Assembly: GCA_023406225.1 (NCBI GenBank)
Contig: JAEXWS010000029.1
Span: 1 to 5,302, forward strand
Direction: 5' to 3'
From: Bacillota bacterium
GTDB lineage: Bacteria > Bacillota > Clostridia > Oscillospirales > Oscillospiraceae
DNA length: 5,302 bases
Numbering within the stretch: the stretch's first letter is position 1; every line of letters starts with the position of its first letter. The position numbers and the translations under genes are program-made. Below are positions 4,940-5,302 of this stretch, piece by piece. The notes under the pieces were generated by a model, which searched no databases, was not told the origin of the DNA, and saw nothing but the letters and a program-made list of their open reading frames with translations.

Positions 4940-5302
4940 CGCCGTTCTGTTTTTTTGAAACTGAGCTGTCTGCTCGCGGGCGCGGCCCTTTTGGCGGGCG
5001 CTTTCCTGCTTTCCGGGGGATACCGCCTCTCTTCGGAAGCGGCGGTCCGGGAGGTGTGCGCCCGGGAGGGGGGCGGCACGGTCCTGCTGCAATGCCGGAT
5101 AGACGAAGCCCTGGATTTTTCCATCATCGACATGGGCACGCGGTATGCGACCGTATACAGCGTGCGGCGCGGGCCGCTTTGGAAAGCCGCGGCTGGCGCG
5201 AGGATCCTGGAAAAGCGCCCGGACCGGGTGGAGCTTTTGAATCAGTTTTGGCTGGACGATTCCGTCGGCTGGCTGGTGTCGCTCTCCCACGACCCGGAGG
5301 TG
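4937..5302 (+). CDS. Membrane-anchored protein, partial at the window end, probable CTG start
   Basis: An open frame runs 122 codons to the last base. It starts with a basic n-region (RRSVFLK), has a membrane helix at about residues 8-27, then an extracytoplasmic part with a helical start (SSEAAVREVCAREGGG). This continues through LLQCRIDEALDFSIIDMGTR and YATVYSVRRGPLW to DDSVGWLVSLSHDPEV. The first-to-last codon pattern is high in G/C at third positions, and hydrophobic alternation suggests a folded beta domain, so the frame is convincing although it lacks a standard start. The initiation site is argued from the SD spacing. A TTG at 4955 (MKLSCLLAGAALL...) is the main alternative. It follows the lipoprotein gene by 58 nt and is probably in the same operon. 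The family is not recognised. The C-terminus is beyond the window. Confidence 0.68.
   Translation, partial: MRRSVFLKLSCLLAGAALLAGAFLLSGGYRLSSEAAVREVCAREGGGTVLLQCRIDEALDFSIIDMGTRYATVYSVRRGPLWKAAAGARILEKRPDRVELLNQFWLDDSVGWLVSLSHDPEV

Noticed and set aside
4445..5290. Long minus-strand open frame at the right end
   Set aside because: It is Arg/Pro-rich low-complexity translation antisense to the lipoprotein and the CTG-start gene, a usual shadow in GC-rich DNA.

Overview
The window looks like chromosomal DNA from a Gram-positive gut Clostridium, most likely Oscillospirales (Oscillibacter/Flavonifractor-like). This rests on strong purine-rich Shine-Dalgarno (SD) sites, GTG and TTG starts, high-GC codon use in the flanking genes, Sec and lipoprotein signals without outer-membrane features, and an ECF sigma factor paired with a DUF4367-type membrane anti-sigma protein. 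The genus is an inference. I see no tRNA, rRNA, CRISPR array, transposase or phage gene.

Layout. Bases 1-91 hold the 3' flank of an upstream gene and end in a perfect intrinsic terminator. A minus-strand gene (160-555) encodes a small four-helix membrane protein. Facing away from it, behind an extended -10 promoter, is a two-gene sigma operon: ECF sigma factor (646-1179) and its translationally coupled membrane anti-sigma partner (1176-1889). Downstream is an AT-richer stretch, roughly 1580-3550. It contains a hairpin that buries a consensus SD, a small secreted protein broken by a frameshift (1982-2328), a larger secreted protein whose expected ATG reads AGG (about 2367-3053), and a four-helix membrane protein with a TTG start (3099-3551). 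A GC-rich hairpin at 3660-3691 separates this from a second GC-rich series of envelope proteins. These are a single-pass protein with a 12-bp tandem repeat at its 3' end (3772-4230), a lipoprotein (4273-4878), and a membrane-anchored protein that appears to start at CTG and runs off the window (4937-5302).

How the parts may work together. The sigma and anti-sigma proteins form a standard envelope-sensing module: the DUF4367 domain faces outward and the short N-terminus would hold the sigma factor at the membrane. Everything downstream is exported or membrane-bound, so the adjacent genes are plausible but unproven targets. The two secreted genes each carry a lesion affecting their 5' end or signal-peptide junction, which suggests decay, an accessory region under relaxed selection, or local sequence errors. 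The least ordinary signal is the long inverted repeat at 1925-1979. In a read-through transcript it would lock up the ribosome-binding site of the first secreted gene.
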